64,000 nucleotides of DNA from Pseudomonas sp. 102515 (GTDB lineage Bacteria; Pseudomonadota; Gammaproteobacteria; Pseudomonadales; Pseudomonadaceae), in the NCBI RefSeq assembly GCF_031085165.1, contig NZ_JAVHTY010000008.1:1-64000 (forward strand), read 5' to 3'. The notes beneath the pieces are model-generated. The model searched no databases. It was not told the DNA's origin and was given only the letters and a program-made list of their open reading frames with translations. Positions 41,462 to 56,094 of this stretch are shown in pieces. Position numbers and translations under genes: made by a program. Position 1 is the stretch's first letter. The number at the start of each line of letters is the position of its first letter.

Positions 41462-42324
41462 CAGTTCTGTTCCTGCCTGAAGCCTTCGACTGCGGTGATC
41501 ATCTTCACCACGTCCACCGTTTCCGCCACATCATGGACCCTGAGGATGTGCGCACCCTTGACCAGCGCCAGCGCCGCCAGGGCCAGACCGCCCGCCAGAC
41601 GCCCCTCCACAGGTCGCCCGGTGACCGCGCCGATCATGCTCTTGCGCGAGACGCCCACCAGCAAGGGTAGCCCAAAGGTAAGCAGTTCAGCTTGTCGCTT
41701 GAACAGTTCGAGGTTGTGCTCGAGGGTCTTGGCAAAGCCGTACCCCGGGTCCAGCACCAGCCGCTCGCGAGAGATACCAGCCGCTTCGCAACGGGCAATC
41801 TGCTCAGCGAGAAAGGCACTGACCTCGCCTGCGACATCGGCATAGATGGGCGCCCGCTGCATGGTGCTGGGCTCGCCACGCATGTGCATCAGGCAGACTG
41901 CCAGATCGGTCGTGGCGGCAGCTTCGAGGGCGCCAGGCCGACGCAGCGAGCGGACGTCATTGATCAGACCGGCTCCCGCTCTGGCACCCTCGCGCATGAC
42001 CGCGGGCGTTGAGGTATCCATGGAAATGACGACATCCAGCTCTCGGGCGAGCGCCTCGATCACCGGCACGACGCGATCGAGCTCTTCCGCCTCGGACACC
42101 ACTGGCGCCCCTGGCCGCGTGGACTCTCCACCCACGTCGATGATGGTCGCACCGGCGGCTACCATTCCCGCGGCATGGCGTAGCGCGCTGTCGACAGCCG
42201 TATAGCGACCGCCGTCGGAGAAGGAATCGGGCGTGACGTTAAGGATACCCATGACTTTGGGAGCGTCAAAAACAAGAACCCGATTGCCGCAAGGCAATCG
42301 GGTCGGAGGAAACGGATTGAACAT
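41461..42324 (-). CDS. folP: Dihydropteroate synthase
   Basis: FolP condenses p-aminobenzoate with dihydropterin pyrophosphate in folate synthesis and is the sulfonamide target. The 287-residue TIM barrel has [14 protein letters not shown] (about 26-39), [12 protein letters not shown] (about 61-72), [10 protein letters not shown] and GVSRKS. The start at MFNPFPP was chosen over 40 extra codons that run toward ftsH. The ftsH stop lies eight bases upstream. Confidence 0.96.
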   Translation of the reverse strand: MFNPFPPTRLPCGNRVLVFDAPKVMGILNVTPDSFSDGGRYTAVDSALRHAAGMVAAGATIIDVGGESTRPGAPVVSEAEELDRVVPVIEALARELDVVISMDTSTPAVMREGARAGAGLINDVRSLRRPGALEAAATTDLAVCLMHMRGEPSTMQRAPIYADVAGEVSAFLAEQIARCEAAGISRERLVLDPGYGFAKTLEHNLELFKRQAELLTFGLPLLVGVSRKSMIGAVTGRPVEGRLAGGLALAALALVKGAHILRVHDVAETVDVVKMITAVEGFRQEQN

Positions 42325-42331
42325 GGGTGTT

Positions 42332-44257
42332 TCAGTGTTCTCCGGCTGGACCACCGATGGGCGTTTCAGGACGATCGCTGCCGCTTTGCGGTGCCGGCGA
42401 ATCACCGGTAGGACCGCCCCGGTCATGCCAATCGCGCGGTTCACGCGGAACCTTGCCGGCCATGATGTCGTCGATCTGGTCCGAATCGATGGTCTCGTAC
42501 TTCATCAGGGCATCGGCCATGAGTTCGAGCTTGTCGCGATTCTCGTCCAGCAGCCGCTTGGCGGTGTTATAGCAGTCGTCGATGATCCGGCGAATCTCCA
42601 GATCGATCTGCTTGGCGGTCTCGCCCGACATGTTGCCGGCGCCACCACCGCCCGAACGACCCAGGTAGCCTTCGTTCTCTTCCTCGCCATACAGCAGCGG
42701 ACCGAGCTTCTCGGACAGGCCCCACTTGGTCACCATGTTCCGCGCCAGGGAGGTCGCTCGCATGATGTCGTTGGAGGCACCCGTGGTCACGCCTTCGAAG
42801 CCCAGGGTCATCTCCTCGGCGATACGGCCGCCGAACAGCGAACAGATCTGGCTTTCCAGGGCCCGCTTGGACAGGCTGTAGCGATCCTCCTCGGGCAGGA
42901 ACATGGTCACGCCCAAAGCGCGACCTCGGGGAATGATGGAGACCTTGTAGACCGGATCGTGCTCGGGTACCAGGCGACCGACGATGGCATGACCCGCCTC
43001 GTGATAAGCGGTGTTGCGCTTCTCCTTCTCGGACATGACCATGGTCTTGCGCTCGGCGCCCATCATGATCTTGTCCTTAGCCAGCTCGAACTCACGCATG
43101 TCGACCATGCGCTTGTTGGCACGGGCAGCGAACAGGGACGCTTCGTTGACTAGGTTGGCAAGGTCAGCACCGGAGAAACCCGGAGTACCGCGAGCAATCA
43201 CGCTGGCGTCGACGCGCTCGCCGACCGGCACCTTGCGCATGTGCACCTTGAGAATCTGCTCGCGACCACGGATGTCCGGCAGGCCGACCACCACCTGGCG
43301 GTCGAAGCGACCGGGACGCAGCAGGGCCGGGTCCAGCACGTCAGGGCGGTTGGTGGCGGCGATGACGATGATGCCATCGTTCATCTCGAAGCCATCCATC
43401 TCGACCAGCAACTGGTTCAGGGTCTGCTCGCGCTCGTCGTGACCACCGCCCATGCCGTTGCCACGATGGCGACCCACCGCATCGATCTCGTCGATGAAGA
43501 TGATGCAGGGAGCGTGCTTCTTGGCCTGGTCGAACATGTCACGGACACGGCTGGCGCCAACACCGACGAACATCTCGACGAAATCCGAACCGGAGATGGT
43601 GAAGAAAGGCACCTTGGCCTCACCCGCCACGGCCTTGGCCAGCAGCGTCTTGCCGGTACCCGGCGAGCCGACCATCAGTACACCGCGGGGAATGCGGCCA
43701 CCCAGGCGCTGGAACTTGCCCGGGTCGCGAAGGAATTCAACCAGCTCGGTGACCTCTTCCTTGGCTTCGTCGCAACCGGCGACGTCAGCAAAGGTGGTCT
43801 TGACCTGGTCTTCCGACAACAGCCGTGCCTTGCTCTTGCCAAAGCTCATCGGGCCGCCACGACCACCGGCGCCTCCCTGCATCTGGCGCATGAAGAACAT
43901 GAAGACGGCGATGATCACCAGGATCGGGAAGCTGGCCACCAGCAGCTGAGTCCAGATGCTCTGCTGTTCGGGCTGCTTGCCAGTGATGGTAACGCTGTTG
44001 TTGACCAGGTCGCCGATCAGGCCATTGTCCTGGATCGCCGGACGGATGGTCTTGAAGGGGTCGCCATCACGATGCTTGCCGGTAATGACATAGCCATCCA
44101 CGGTCACGCTCTCGATCTGCCCGTCCTTCACCTGCTGGATGAAGTCGGAGTAGTTGAGCGTCTGGGGTTCGTTGGGGCTGGAGAAATTGTTCATCACGGT
44201 GACGAGCACCGCGGCGATGATCAGCCACAGGATCAGATTCTTTGCCATGTCGTTCAA
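42332..44257 (-). CDS. ftsH: ATP-dependent zinc metalloprotease FtsH
   Basis: FtsH is a membrane-anchored AAA+ protease that degrades sigma-32, LpxC and misassembled membrane proteins. The 641 residues have two membrane helices (about 7-23 and 103-122), Walker A GSPGTGKT (197-204), Walker B FIDEIDA (254-260), the SRH region, and the zinc site HEAGH (419-423). Walker A has Ser198 where the family almost always has Pro (GPPGTGKT). The start is a TTG with GAGGG well placed; an ATG three codons later would give the E. coli-like MAKNLILW. Confidence 0.97.
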   Translation of the reverse strand: MNDMAKNLILWLIIAAVLVTVMNNFSSPNEPQTLNYSDFIQQVKDGQIESVTVDGYVITGKHRDGDPFKTIRPAIQDNGLIGDLVNNSVTITGKQPEQQSIWTQLLVASFPILVIIAVFMFFMRQMQGGAGGRGGPMSFGKSKARLLSEDQVKTTFADVAGCDEAKEEVTELVEFLRDPGKFQRLGGRIPRGVLMVGSPGTGKTLLAKAVAGEAKVPFFTISGSDFVEMFVGVGASRVRDMFDQAKKHAPCIIFIDEIDAVGRHRGNGMGGGHDEREQTLNQLLVEMDGFEMNDGIIVIAATNRPDVLDPALLRPGRFDRQVVVGLPDIRGREQILKVHMRKVPVGERVDASVIARGTPGFSGADLANLVNEASLFAARANKRMVDMREFELAKDKIMMGAERKTMVMSEKEKRNTAYHEAGHAIVGRLVPEHDPVYKVSIIPRGRALGVTMFLPEEDRYSLSKRALESQICSLFGGRIAEEMTLGFEGVTTGASNDIMRATSLARNMVTKWGLSEKLGPLLYGEEENEGYLGRSGGGGAGNMSGETAKQIDLEIRRIIDDCYNTAKRLLDENRDKLELMADALMKYETIDSDQIDDIMAGKVPREPRDWHDRGGPTGDSPAPQSGSDRPETPIGGPAGEH

Positions 44258-44800
44258 TTGACTACCCTCTGCGCCGGTTTCGTGGGTAAACCGTTCGAAG
44301 CGAAACCGGCAGTGACCGGTAAGTTACTACACAAAGCCTGGCCCACGGCAGACATCGTCTGTAACGCTATATGAGTCTTCTGCCTTTGACTCTAGGGCAA
44401 GGCAGACGTTGCGGCCATCAATTCTCTCAATTGCCCCTAAAACCGCGACCCAATAGCTATTGCTGGCGCGATCCCGTCCCGCGACACGGAGAGCCGTGGA
44501 TCAGCTCGCCGTACTCCGCTCGCTCATATGGGGGCCAGGACGGAAATAACAAGGCCTCCCGGCGGTCACCCGGCATCTCGCCCAACGAACTGCCTGGGCA
44601 GGTCACCCCCGCTGGCTTGCTCCCGACCGCCAGCCCCTCCGCCACAGCCATTTCTCACAGTGACTTGACGCCTACGCTCGTCGCGGTGTTCCTTGAACCG
44701 GCGGGGCCGGTCCTGTCGGGGCAACCGTCAAGTTGTCGCGTATCGCTGGGCGGCACCGGGCAGCTGGGATAAACTGTTCGGCTTTTATCCGGGGTGAATT
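44258..44800. other. 543-base gene-free stretch where rlmE is expected
   Basis: In E. coli and Pseudomonas rlmE (ftsJ), about 630 bases, sits here upstream of ftsH. None of its signatures (DLGAAPGGWSQ, or the conserved Lys/Glu blocks) can be found on either strand, and the open frames present have no recognisable content. The stretch holds hairpins: GGTTTCG...CGAAACC (about 44276-44309), TCTGCCTT...AAGGCAGA (about 44377-44405), ACCGGC...GCCGGT (about 44697-44712), and GGATAAA...TTTATCC (about 44768-44791) just before yhbY. It must hold the divergent ftsH and yhbY promoters. Confidence 0.65.
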
Positions 44801-45112
44801 ATGGCGCTCAACAACGAGCTCAAAAAGCGGTTCAAGGCGATCGGTCATCAACTCAAGCCGGTGGTCACCATCAGCGAGAACGGCCTGAGCGAAGGCGTGC
44901 TGGGTGAACTCGACCGCGCGCTGAACGATCACGAACTGATCAAGATCAAGCTGGCCGTCACCGAGCGTGATGACCGCCGGGCCCTGATCGACGAGCTGTG
45001 CGCGTCGAGCAAGGCGGAGTTGGTGCAGGTGATCGGCAAGATGGCGCTGATCTATCGCAAGGCCCGCGAGCAGAATCGCAATCTGTCCAACGTGGTGCGC
45101 TACACCGCCTGA
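44801..45112 (+). CDS. yhbY: YhbY-family CRM-domain RNA-binding protein
   Basis: This 103-residue ribosome-assembly factor binds pre-50S particles. The CRM domain fills the protein, with KKRFKAIGHQLKPVV at the start and the HELIKIKL segment (about 47-54). It lies divergent to ftsH and overlaps the end of the convergent DUF4149 gene by 13 bases. Confidence 0.95.
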   Translation: MALNNELKKRFKAIGHQLKPVVTISENGLSEGVLGELDRALNDHELIKIKLAVTERDDRRALIDELCASSKAELVQVIGKMALIYRKAREQNRNLSNVVRYTA

Positions 45113-45567
45113 TTGCCCGGCGCGCGCCCGGGAACGGGCTGCAGCACCAGGATCAGTCCGCAGAGCAGCAGGACCAGGTAGCCGGCCAAGGCGGTCGGCC
45201 CGGTCCAGAAGCGCGCCAGCTCGTTCTGCAGCAGCACCGCCAGCGCACTGGCCAGCAGCAACTGGCCACGCAGGTCACGCCACAAGGCGCCCACACCTGC
45301 CCACCACACCAGCACCACGATCTGGGTAAAGACCCCACCGCCGGCGGCGCTAAGCATCATGCGCAGCAATTCTTCGCGTCCTGACTGGATCAGCAGCGGC
45401 GCCCAGCCCGCCTGGGCCAGCGCCACGGGGATGCACAGGTGCAGGGCGACCAGCGGGCCGACCCAGAACACCTGGGCCAGCTGCCAGGCGGCGGCGAGCA
45501 GCCTGGCGAGCCAGCCGCCAGCGCGGTGGTCAGACGTGACGGACGGCGACAATTTCGTATTCGACAT
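45100..45567 (-). CDS. DUF4149-like small membrane protein
   Basis: The protein of about 155 residues has four hydrophobic helices and a charged tail ending [14 protein letters not shown]. The [10 protein letters not shown] and VLQPVPGR segments are conserved in the Pseudomonas gene found between yhbY and greA. Function is unknown. The start is uncertain: the ATG at 45567 lies inside greA and gives a 38-base overlap; a later non-ATG start is possible. The 3' end overlaps yhbY by 13 bases. Confidence 0.75.
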   Translation of the reverse strand: MSNTKLSPSVTSDHRAGGWLARLLAAAWQLAQVFWVGPLVALHLCIPVALAQAGWAPLLIQSGREELLRMMLSAAGGGVFTQIVVLVWWAGVGALWRDLRGQLLLASALAVLLQNELARFWTGPTALAGYLVLLLCGLILVLQPVPGRAPGNQAV

Positions 45568-46002
45568 TGCCACCCGGGGTCTTCACCAGCACCACGTCCC
45601 CTTCTTCCTTGCCGATCAGCGCGCGCGCGATGGGCGAACCCACCGACAGCTTGCTCTGCTTGATATCCGCCTCGTCGTCACCAACGATCTGGTAGGTCAC
45701 TGTCTCGTCGGTCTCGGTGTTGGCGATCTCCACGGTGGTGCCGAAGATCACCTTGCCAGTGTGCGGCAAGGCGGCCACGTCGATCACCTGGGCGTTCTGC
45801 AGGCGACCTTCGATATCGCGGATACGCGCCTCGACCATGCCCTGCTGTTCGCGGGCGGCATGGTATTCGGCGTTCTCCTTGAGATCACCCAGTTCACGCG
45901 CTTCGGCGATGGCCTGGGTGATCTGCGGGCGCAGCTCGGTCTTGAGATGCTTGAGTTCGTCTTCCAGGGCGCGAGCGCCCTGGACGGTCATCGGGTACTT
46001 GG

Positions 46003-46006
<4 letters not shown>
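45530..46006 (-). CDS. greA: Transcription elongation factor GreA
   Basis: GreA stimulates cleavage of backtracked RNA by RNA polymerase. The 158-residue protein has an N-terminal coiled coil with the acidic tip [16 protein letters not shown] (about 40-55) and a C-terminal FKBP-like domain (about 80-158, with [14 protein letters not shown]). Its ATG overlaps the carB stop by four bases. Confidence 0.97.
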
Positions 46007-49224
<3,218 letters not shown>

Positions 49225-49245
49225 GGGCTTCTCGAATGCAGGTAA

Positions 49246-49902
49246 TCAGGTCAGGGTCGCGGTGGCCAGCTTCACACCGAACCCCACGAACAGGGCGCCG
49301 ACGCCACCGGTGGCGCCCGCGCTGAGGCGACGCCGCTGACGGAACCAGGCCGCCAGGCGAACGCCGCAGAAAATCAGGAACGACAGGTAGCAGAAGCTGA
49401 TGGCTTCCAGCACCGCGCCCAGCACCAGAAAGGACAGCGCCGGATGGGCGTAACCGGGGTCCACGAACTGGATGAAGAAGGAGACGAAGAACAGGATCGC
49501 CTTCGGGTTCGACAGGCTCAGCAGCAGCGCCTTGCGGAACGGCTGGTGGACGTCCTCACGCAGGGTGGCCTCGGCCTGGCCCTGGGCCGGGCTGCGCCAG
49601 GACTTGAGTCCGCCGCGCAACATGCCCCAGCCGAGGTAGAACAGGTACGCCGCGCCCAGATACTTGAGGATCTGGAAGAACAGCGGCTCGGCCTTGAGCA
49701 GCGAGGCGACGCCCAGGGCGGAGAGCAGCATCAGCACGGCGTCACCGAGGAACACCGCGGAAGCCGCCTGGTAACCGCTGCGGATACCGCGCTGGGCGCT
49801 GGTGGCGAGCACGAAGAAGGAGTTGGGGCCAGGCAGCAGGATGACGAACAGGGTCCCGACCACGTAGGTCCAGAAGTCGATGACACCCAGATTCGCCAGC
49901 AT
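49246..49902 (-). CDS. LysE/RhtB-family amino-acid exporter
   Basis: The 218-residue membrane protein has about six helices. The family opening is VVGTLFVILLPGPNSFFVLATSAQRG (core about 18-37), and the SNPKAILFF motif is near residue 131. It probably exports an amino acid; since it sits between carA and carB with gaps of 21 bases on both sides, an arginine/lysine-related substrate is tempting but unproven. The ATG is at 49902. Confidence 0.9.
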   Translation of the reverse strand: MLANLGVIDFWTYVVGTLFVILLPGPNSFFVLATSAQRGIRSGYQAASAVFLGDAVLMLLSALGVASLLKAEPLFFQILKYLGAAYLFYLGWGMLRGGLKSWRSPAQGQAEATLREDVHQPFRKALLLSLSNPKAILFFVSFFIQFVDPGYAHPALSFLVLGAVLEAISFCYLSFLIFCGVRLAAWFRQRRRLSAGATGGVGALFVGFGVKLATATLT

Positions 49903-49923
49903 GAGCCTTACCCTCCTTCCGTC

Positions 49924-51060
49924 TTAGCGGCGTGCCGCCATGGCCTGGATGAACTTGTCGAACAGCGGTGCCACATCATGCGGACCAGGGCTCGCCTCGG
50001 GGTGACCCTGGAAGCTGAAGGCGACCTTGTCGGTACGCTCGATGCCCTGCAGGGTGCCGTCGAACAGCGACTTGTGGGTGGCCCGCACAGTGGCCGGCAG
50101 ACTGGCCTCGTCCACGGCGAAACCGTGGTTCTGGCTGGTGATCATCACCACGCCGCTGTCGAGATCCTGCACCGGATGGTTGGCGCCGTGGTGACCGTTG
50201 GGCATCTTCACCGTCTTGGCGCCGGAGGCCAGGGCCAGCAGTTGATGGCCCAGGCAGATGCCGAATACCGGAATCTCGGTCTCCAGGACATCCTGGATCG
50301 CCTTGATGGCGTAGTCGCAGGGTTCGGGATCGCCCGGCCCGTTGGCCAGGAAGATGCCGTCGGGCTGCAGCGCCAGGGCTTCGCTGGCCGGGGTCTGGGC
50401 CGGCAGCACGGTGATGCGGCAGCCGCGGGCCACCAGCATGCGCAGGATGTTCAGCTTGACGCCGTAGTCGAAGGCCACCACATGGTAAGGCAGCTGCTCG
50501 GCCGGGATCTCGGCGTGGCTGTCGCTTTCCAGCGACCAGACGCTGGAGCGCCATTCGTAGCGCTGCTTGACGCTGACTTCCTTGGCCAGGTCCATGCCCT
50601 TGAGGCCGGGGAAGGCGCGGGCCAGTTCCAGGGCGCGCTCTTCGGTGGCGTCTTCGCCGGTGAGGATGCAGCCATCCTGGGCACCTTTCTCGCGGAGGAT
50701 GCGGGTCAGGCGACGGGTGTCGATGCCCGCGATGGCGATGGTGCCGTTTTCCTTGAGATAGTCCGCCAGCGACTGCTTGTTGCGCCAGTTGCTGGCCAGC
50801 AACGGCAGATCACGGATGATCAGCCCGGCAGCCCATACCTGGGCAGCCTCGCCATCCTGTGGCGTGGTACCGGTGTTGCCGATGTGCGGATAGGTCAGGG
50901 TGACGATCTGCTTCGCATAGGAAGGATCGGTCAGGATTTCCTGGTAGCCGGTCATGGCGGTGTTGAACACCACTTCGCCGACCGTGTGGCCGTCGGCACC
51001 GATGGATTCACCGCGAAAGATGCTGCCATCGGCAAGTGCGAGTATGGCTGGCTTAGTCAA
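49924..51060 (-). CDS. carA: Carbamoyl-phosphate synthase small subunit
   Basis: CarA is the glutaminase subunit that feeds ammonia to CarB. The 378-residue protein has a class I amidotransferase domain with nucleophile C269 (FGICLGH) and H353/E355 (GHPEASPGP). The start is a TTG, placed by family alignment and by a strong GGAGG five bases upstream. A promoter and an attenuator-like terminator lie in the 176 bases between it and dapB. Confidence 0.97.
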   Translation of the reverse strand: MTKPAILALADGSIFRGESIGADGHTVGEVVFNTAMTGYQEILTDPSYAKQIVTLTYPHIGNTGTTPQDGEAAQVWAAGLIIRDLPLLASNWRNKQSLADYLKENGTIAIAGIDTRRLTRILREKGAQDGCILTGEDATEERALELARAFPGLKGMDLAKEVSVKQRYEWRSSVWSLESDSHAEIPAEQLPYHVVAFDYGVKLNILRMLVARGCRITVLPAQTPASEALALQPDGIFLANGPGDPEPCDYAIKAIQDVLETEIPVFGICLGHQLLALASGAKTVKMPNGHHGANHPVQDLDSGVVMITSQNHGFAVDEASLPATVRATHKSLFDGTLQGIERTDKVAFSFQGHPEASPGPHDVAPLFDKFIQAMAARR

Positions 51061-51104
51061 GAAGACCTCCGAAAATCAAGCCTTGGCGGGCAAACGCAGG
51101 GTGC

Positions 51105-51192
51105 AAAAAAACGGGATGACATCTCGAAGAGTCATCCCGTTTTAATGTTGTGATTTCATTCTGCGCTAGCTTTTAGTGGATACACTAAAGCT
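51105..51192 (-). promoter_or_regulatory. Attenuator-like leader of the carA operon
   Basis: An intrinsic terminator (arms AAAACGGGATGAC at 51108-51120 and GTCATCCCGTTTT at 51131-51143, followed on the minus strand by seven T) lies about 50 bases before carA. An upstream hairpin pairs 51168-51178 with 51183-51192. A strong promoter lies upstream of both, so messages for carA must pass the terminator. A nine-codon reading frame starting GTG TAT CCA spans the space between. It may double as the dapB terminator. Confidence 0.65.
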
Positions 51193-51194
51193 GC

Positions 51195-51223
51195 ATTGTA
51201 CACGAATTGATCACGACTGGCAC
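51195..51223 (-). promoter_or_regulatory. Sigma-70 promoter of the carA operon
   Basis: On the minus strand GTGCCA (51218-51223) and TACAAT (51195-51200) are separated by 17 bases; -10 matches 5/6 and -35 matches 4/6. It lies just past the dapB stop, and a start near 51188 would transcribe the whole hairpin leader. Confidence 0.6.
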
Positions 51224-51236
51224 CCCCGCGAGCGGG

Positions 51237-52097
<861 letters not shown>

Positions 52098-53231
52098 TTA
52101 GAGGTCGTCGAAGAAGCGCTTCATGCCGTCGAACCAGCCACTGGCCCGGGGCGAATGGGAGCTGTCGCTCTGCAGGGTGTTGCGGAATTCCTCGAGCAGC
52201 TCGCGCTGCCGCCGGCTCAGGTTGACCGGGGTCTCCACCACTACCTTGCACATCAGGTCGCCGGCACCACCACCACGCACGGGCGTCACACCCTTGCCAC
52301 GCAGGCGGAACATCTTGCCGGTCTGGGTGCCCTCGGGGATCTTCAGCTTGACGCGGCCATCCAGGGTCGGCACTTCCAGCTCGCCACCCAGGGCGGCGTC
52401 GGTGAAGTTGATCGGCACCTCGCAATAAAGATGCTTGCCGTCACGCTGGAAGATCGAGTGCTCGCGCACATTGACCACCACGTAGAGATCACCGCCCGGA
52501 CCACCCAGGGTCCCGGCCTCGCCCTCGCCGGTCAGGCGGATGCGGTCGCCGGTGTCGACTCCCGCCGGCACCTTGACCGACAGGGTCTTCTGCTCTTCCA
52601 CACGCCCCTGGCCATGACAGGCCGTGCAGGGCTCGGGAATGATCTTGCCGCTGCCGTGGCAACGCGGGCAGGTCTGCTGCACCGAGAAGAAGCCCTGCTG
52701 CATGCGCACCTGACCGATGCCACCGCAGGTGGGACAGGTGGAAGCCGAGGTACCCGGCTTGGCGCCATTGCCGTCGCAGATCTTGCATTCGACCAGGGTG
52801 GGCACGCGAATGGTGACCGTGGTCCCGCGCACCGCCTCTTCCAGATCCAGATCCAGGGTGTAGCGCAGGTCGGCGCCGCGCTGTGGACCGCCTCGGCCAC
52901 CGGCGCCACCGCGCCCGCCGAAGAAGTCGCTGAAGACGTCGCCGAAGATGTCGGAGAAGCTCGCGCCGCCGGCCGCGCCACCGAAACCGCCGCCGCCCAT
53001 GCTCGGATCGACGCCAGCATGGCCGTACTGGTCGTAGGCCGAGCGCTTGCCCGCATCGGACAGCACTTCGTAGGCCTCGGCGGCCTCCTTGAACTGCTCT
53101 TCGGCAGCCGCGTCACCCGGATTGCGATCCGGGTGGTATTTCATCGCCAGGCGTCGGTAGGCCTTCTTGAGCTCGGCTTCGCTGGCGCCGCGCTCGACCC
53201 CGAGCACCTCATAGTAATCACGTTTGGCCAT
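52098..53231 (-). CDS. dnaJ: Co-chaperone DnaJ
   Basis: DnaJ stimulates the ATPase of DnaK and delivers unfolded clients. The 377 residues have the J domain with HPD (33-35), a Gly/Phe-rich linker (about 75-115), four zinc-binding CXXCXGXG repeats (about 140-210: [32 protein letters not shown]), and two C-terminal beta domains. The zinc set is complete. It follows dnaK. Confidence 0.98.
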   Translation of the reverse strand: MAKRDYYEVLGVERGASEAELKKAYRRLAMKYHPDRNPGDAAAEEQFKEAAEAYEVLSDAGKRSAYDQYGHAGVDPSMGGGGFGGAAGGASFSDIFGDVFSDFFGGRGGAGGRGGPQRGADLRYTLDLDLEEAVRGTTVTIRVPTLVECKICDGNGAKPGTSASTCPTCGGIGQVRMQQGFFSVQQTCPRCHGSGKIIPEPCTACHGQGRVEEQKTLSVKVPAGVDTGDRIRLTGEGEAGTLGGPGGDLYVVVNVREHSIFQRDGKHLYCEVPINFTDAALGGELEVPTLDGRVKLKIPEGTQTGKMFRLRGKGVTPVRGGGAGDLMCKVVVETPVNLSRRQRELLEEFRNTLQSDSSHSPRASGWFDGMKRFFDDL

Positions 53232-53269
53232 AGACTTTCTGCACCTTAAATTTTCTCACCCTCCAGACA

Positions 53270-53300
53270 CGCCAACGCGGGAGCAGGCTCCCGCGTGGCG
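53270..53300 (-). other. Strong hairpin between dnaK and dnaJ
   Basis: ACGCGGGAG (53275-53283) and CTCCCGCGT (53288-53296) pair perfectly around CAGG. The outer CGCC/GGCG pairs extend the stem beyond a bulged A. No T-run is present; it probably processes or stabilises dnaK message and lowers dnaJ output. Confidence 0.6.
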
Positions 53301-53343
53301 GATCCGACGAGCCGAAGCCCGTCAGGTGCGGTAAGCACGCGGC

Positions 53344-55272
<1,929 letters not shown>

Positions 55273-55344
55273 GTAGTCTTCTCCAGAAATCTCAGATTCC
55301 GCGCGGCCCGCTCAGGGGGCCTTTGATGTTCGCTTGCCTACCAG

Positions 55345-55370
55345 ATGGGGCCGAGCGAAAGAATTTCAAG
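55345..55370 (-). promoter_or_regulatory. Sigma-32 promoter of dnaK
   Basis: On the minus strand CTTGAA (55365-55370) and CCCCAT (55345-55350) are separated by 14 bases, matching the heat-shock consensus. The -35 box contains the TGA stop of grpE. Confidence 0.82.
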
Positions 55371-55929
55371 CCTTTTCGTCGATGCTCGGCTGCTGCGCCG
55401 CAGGTGCCTTGCTGACTACCACCATCGCCGGCCGCAGCAGGCGACCATTGAGCAGATAGCCCTTTTGAAACACCTTGAGCACGCTGCCCGGCTCGGCGGT
55501 AGCGCTCTCCTCCATGGCCATGGCCTGGTGGTGCTCCGGATTGAAGGGCGCGCCGTAGGGGTCGACGGCCTCGACCTGATAGCGCTTGAGGGTGTCCTGC
55601 AGCATCTTCAGGGTCAGCTCCATGCCTTCACGCATGGGCTTGAGGGTCTCGTCGGTAGCGTTGGACAGTTCCAGGCCACGCTCCAGGCTGTCGAGCACCG
55701 GCAGGAGATCGCCGGCGAATTTTTCCAGCGCGAACTTGTGCGCCTTCTCCACATCCTGCTCGGCGCGACGACGCACGTTCTGCAGCTCGGCGACGCTGCG
55801 CAGGGACTGGTCCTGGGCGGCGGCAAGCTGCTCTTCGAGCGTGGCAACGCGGGCGGCGAGATCCTCGTGCTGGACGTCGCCCTGGGTGGCTTCGTGCTCG
55901 GGGGTCTGGGAGTTCTGTTCGTCGGCCAT
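55366..55929 (-). CDS. grpE: Nucleotide exchange factor GrpE
   Basis: GrpE releases ADP from DnaK. The 187-residue protein has an N-terminal acidic stretch, a long coiled-coil helix (about 25-75), the [20 protein letters not shown] segment, and a C-terminal beta domain with [18 protein letters not shown] (about 156-173). It has its own sigma-32 promoter and diverges from recN. Confidence 0.96.
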   Translation of the reverse strand: MADEQNSQTPEHEATQGDVQHEDLAARVATLEEQLAAAQDQSLRSVAELQNVRRRAEQDVEKAHKFALEKFAGDLLPVLDSLERGLELSNATDETLKPMREGMELTLKMLQDTLKRYQVEAVDPYGAPFNPEHHQAMAMEESATAEPGSVLKVFQKGYLLNGRLLRPAMVVVSKAPAAQQPSIDEKA

Positions 55930-55998
55930 GGAGTCCTCCTGTAATAATGCCGGTAGGCGCGCCCGCCAATGGACGACGCCTTGATCGATGGCGCCTAT

Positions 55999-56024
55999 AT
56001 GGGGCCGCCGGCCGGCGCTTCAAG
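55999..56024 (-). promoter_or_regulatory. Sigma-32 promoter of grpE
   Basis: On the minus strand CTTGAA (56019-56024) and CCCCATAT (core CCCCAT at 55999-56004) are separated by 14 bases. Transcription would start near 55990, about 60 bases before the grpE ATG. Confidence 0.82.
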
Positions 56025-56035
56025 AGCTGTATGGA

Positions 56036-56071
56036 TTGCCAGTGCCCGAGAGGCACTGTATAAACAACCAG
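56036..56071 (+). promoter_or_regulatory. recN promoter with overlapping LexA box
   Basis: TTGCCA (56036-56041) and TATAAA (56059-56064) are spaced by 17 bases. CTGTATAAACAACCAG (56056-56071) fits the LexA consensus CTG-N10-CAG and covers the -10 box, so LexA would block recN until DNA damage. Confidence 0.8.
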
Positions 56072-56094
56072 AAACCGCTTTCGGAGATCGTCGC

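Noticed and set aside
44371-44772. Plus-strand frame of 133 codons before yhbY
   Set aside because: It has no recognisable domain, poor start context and Ser/Pro-rich composition typical of a random frame.
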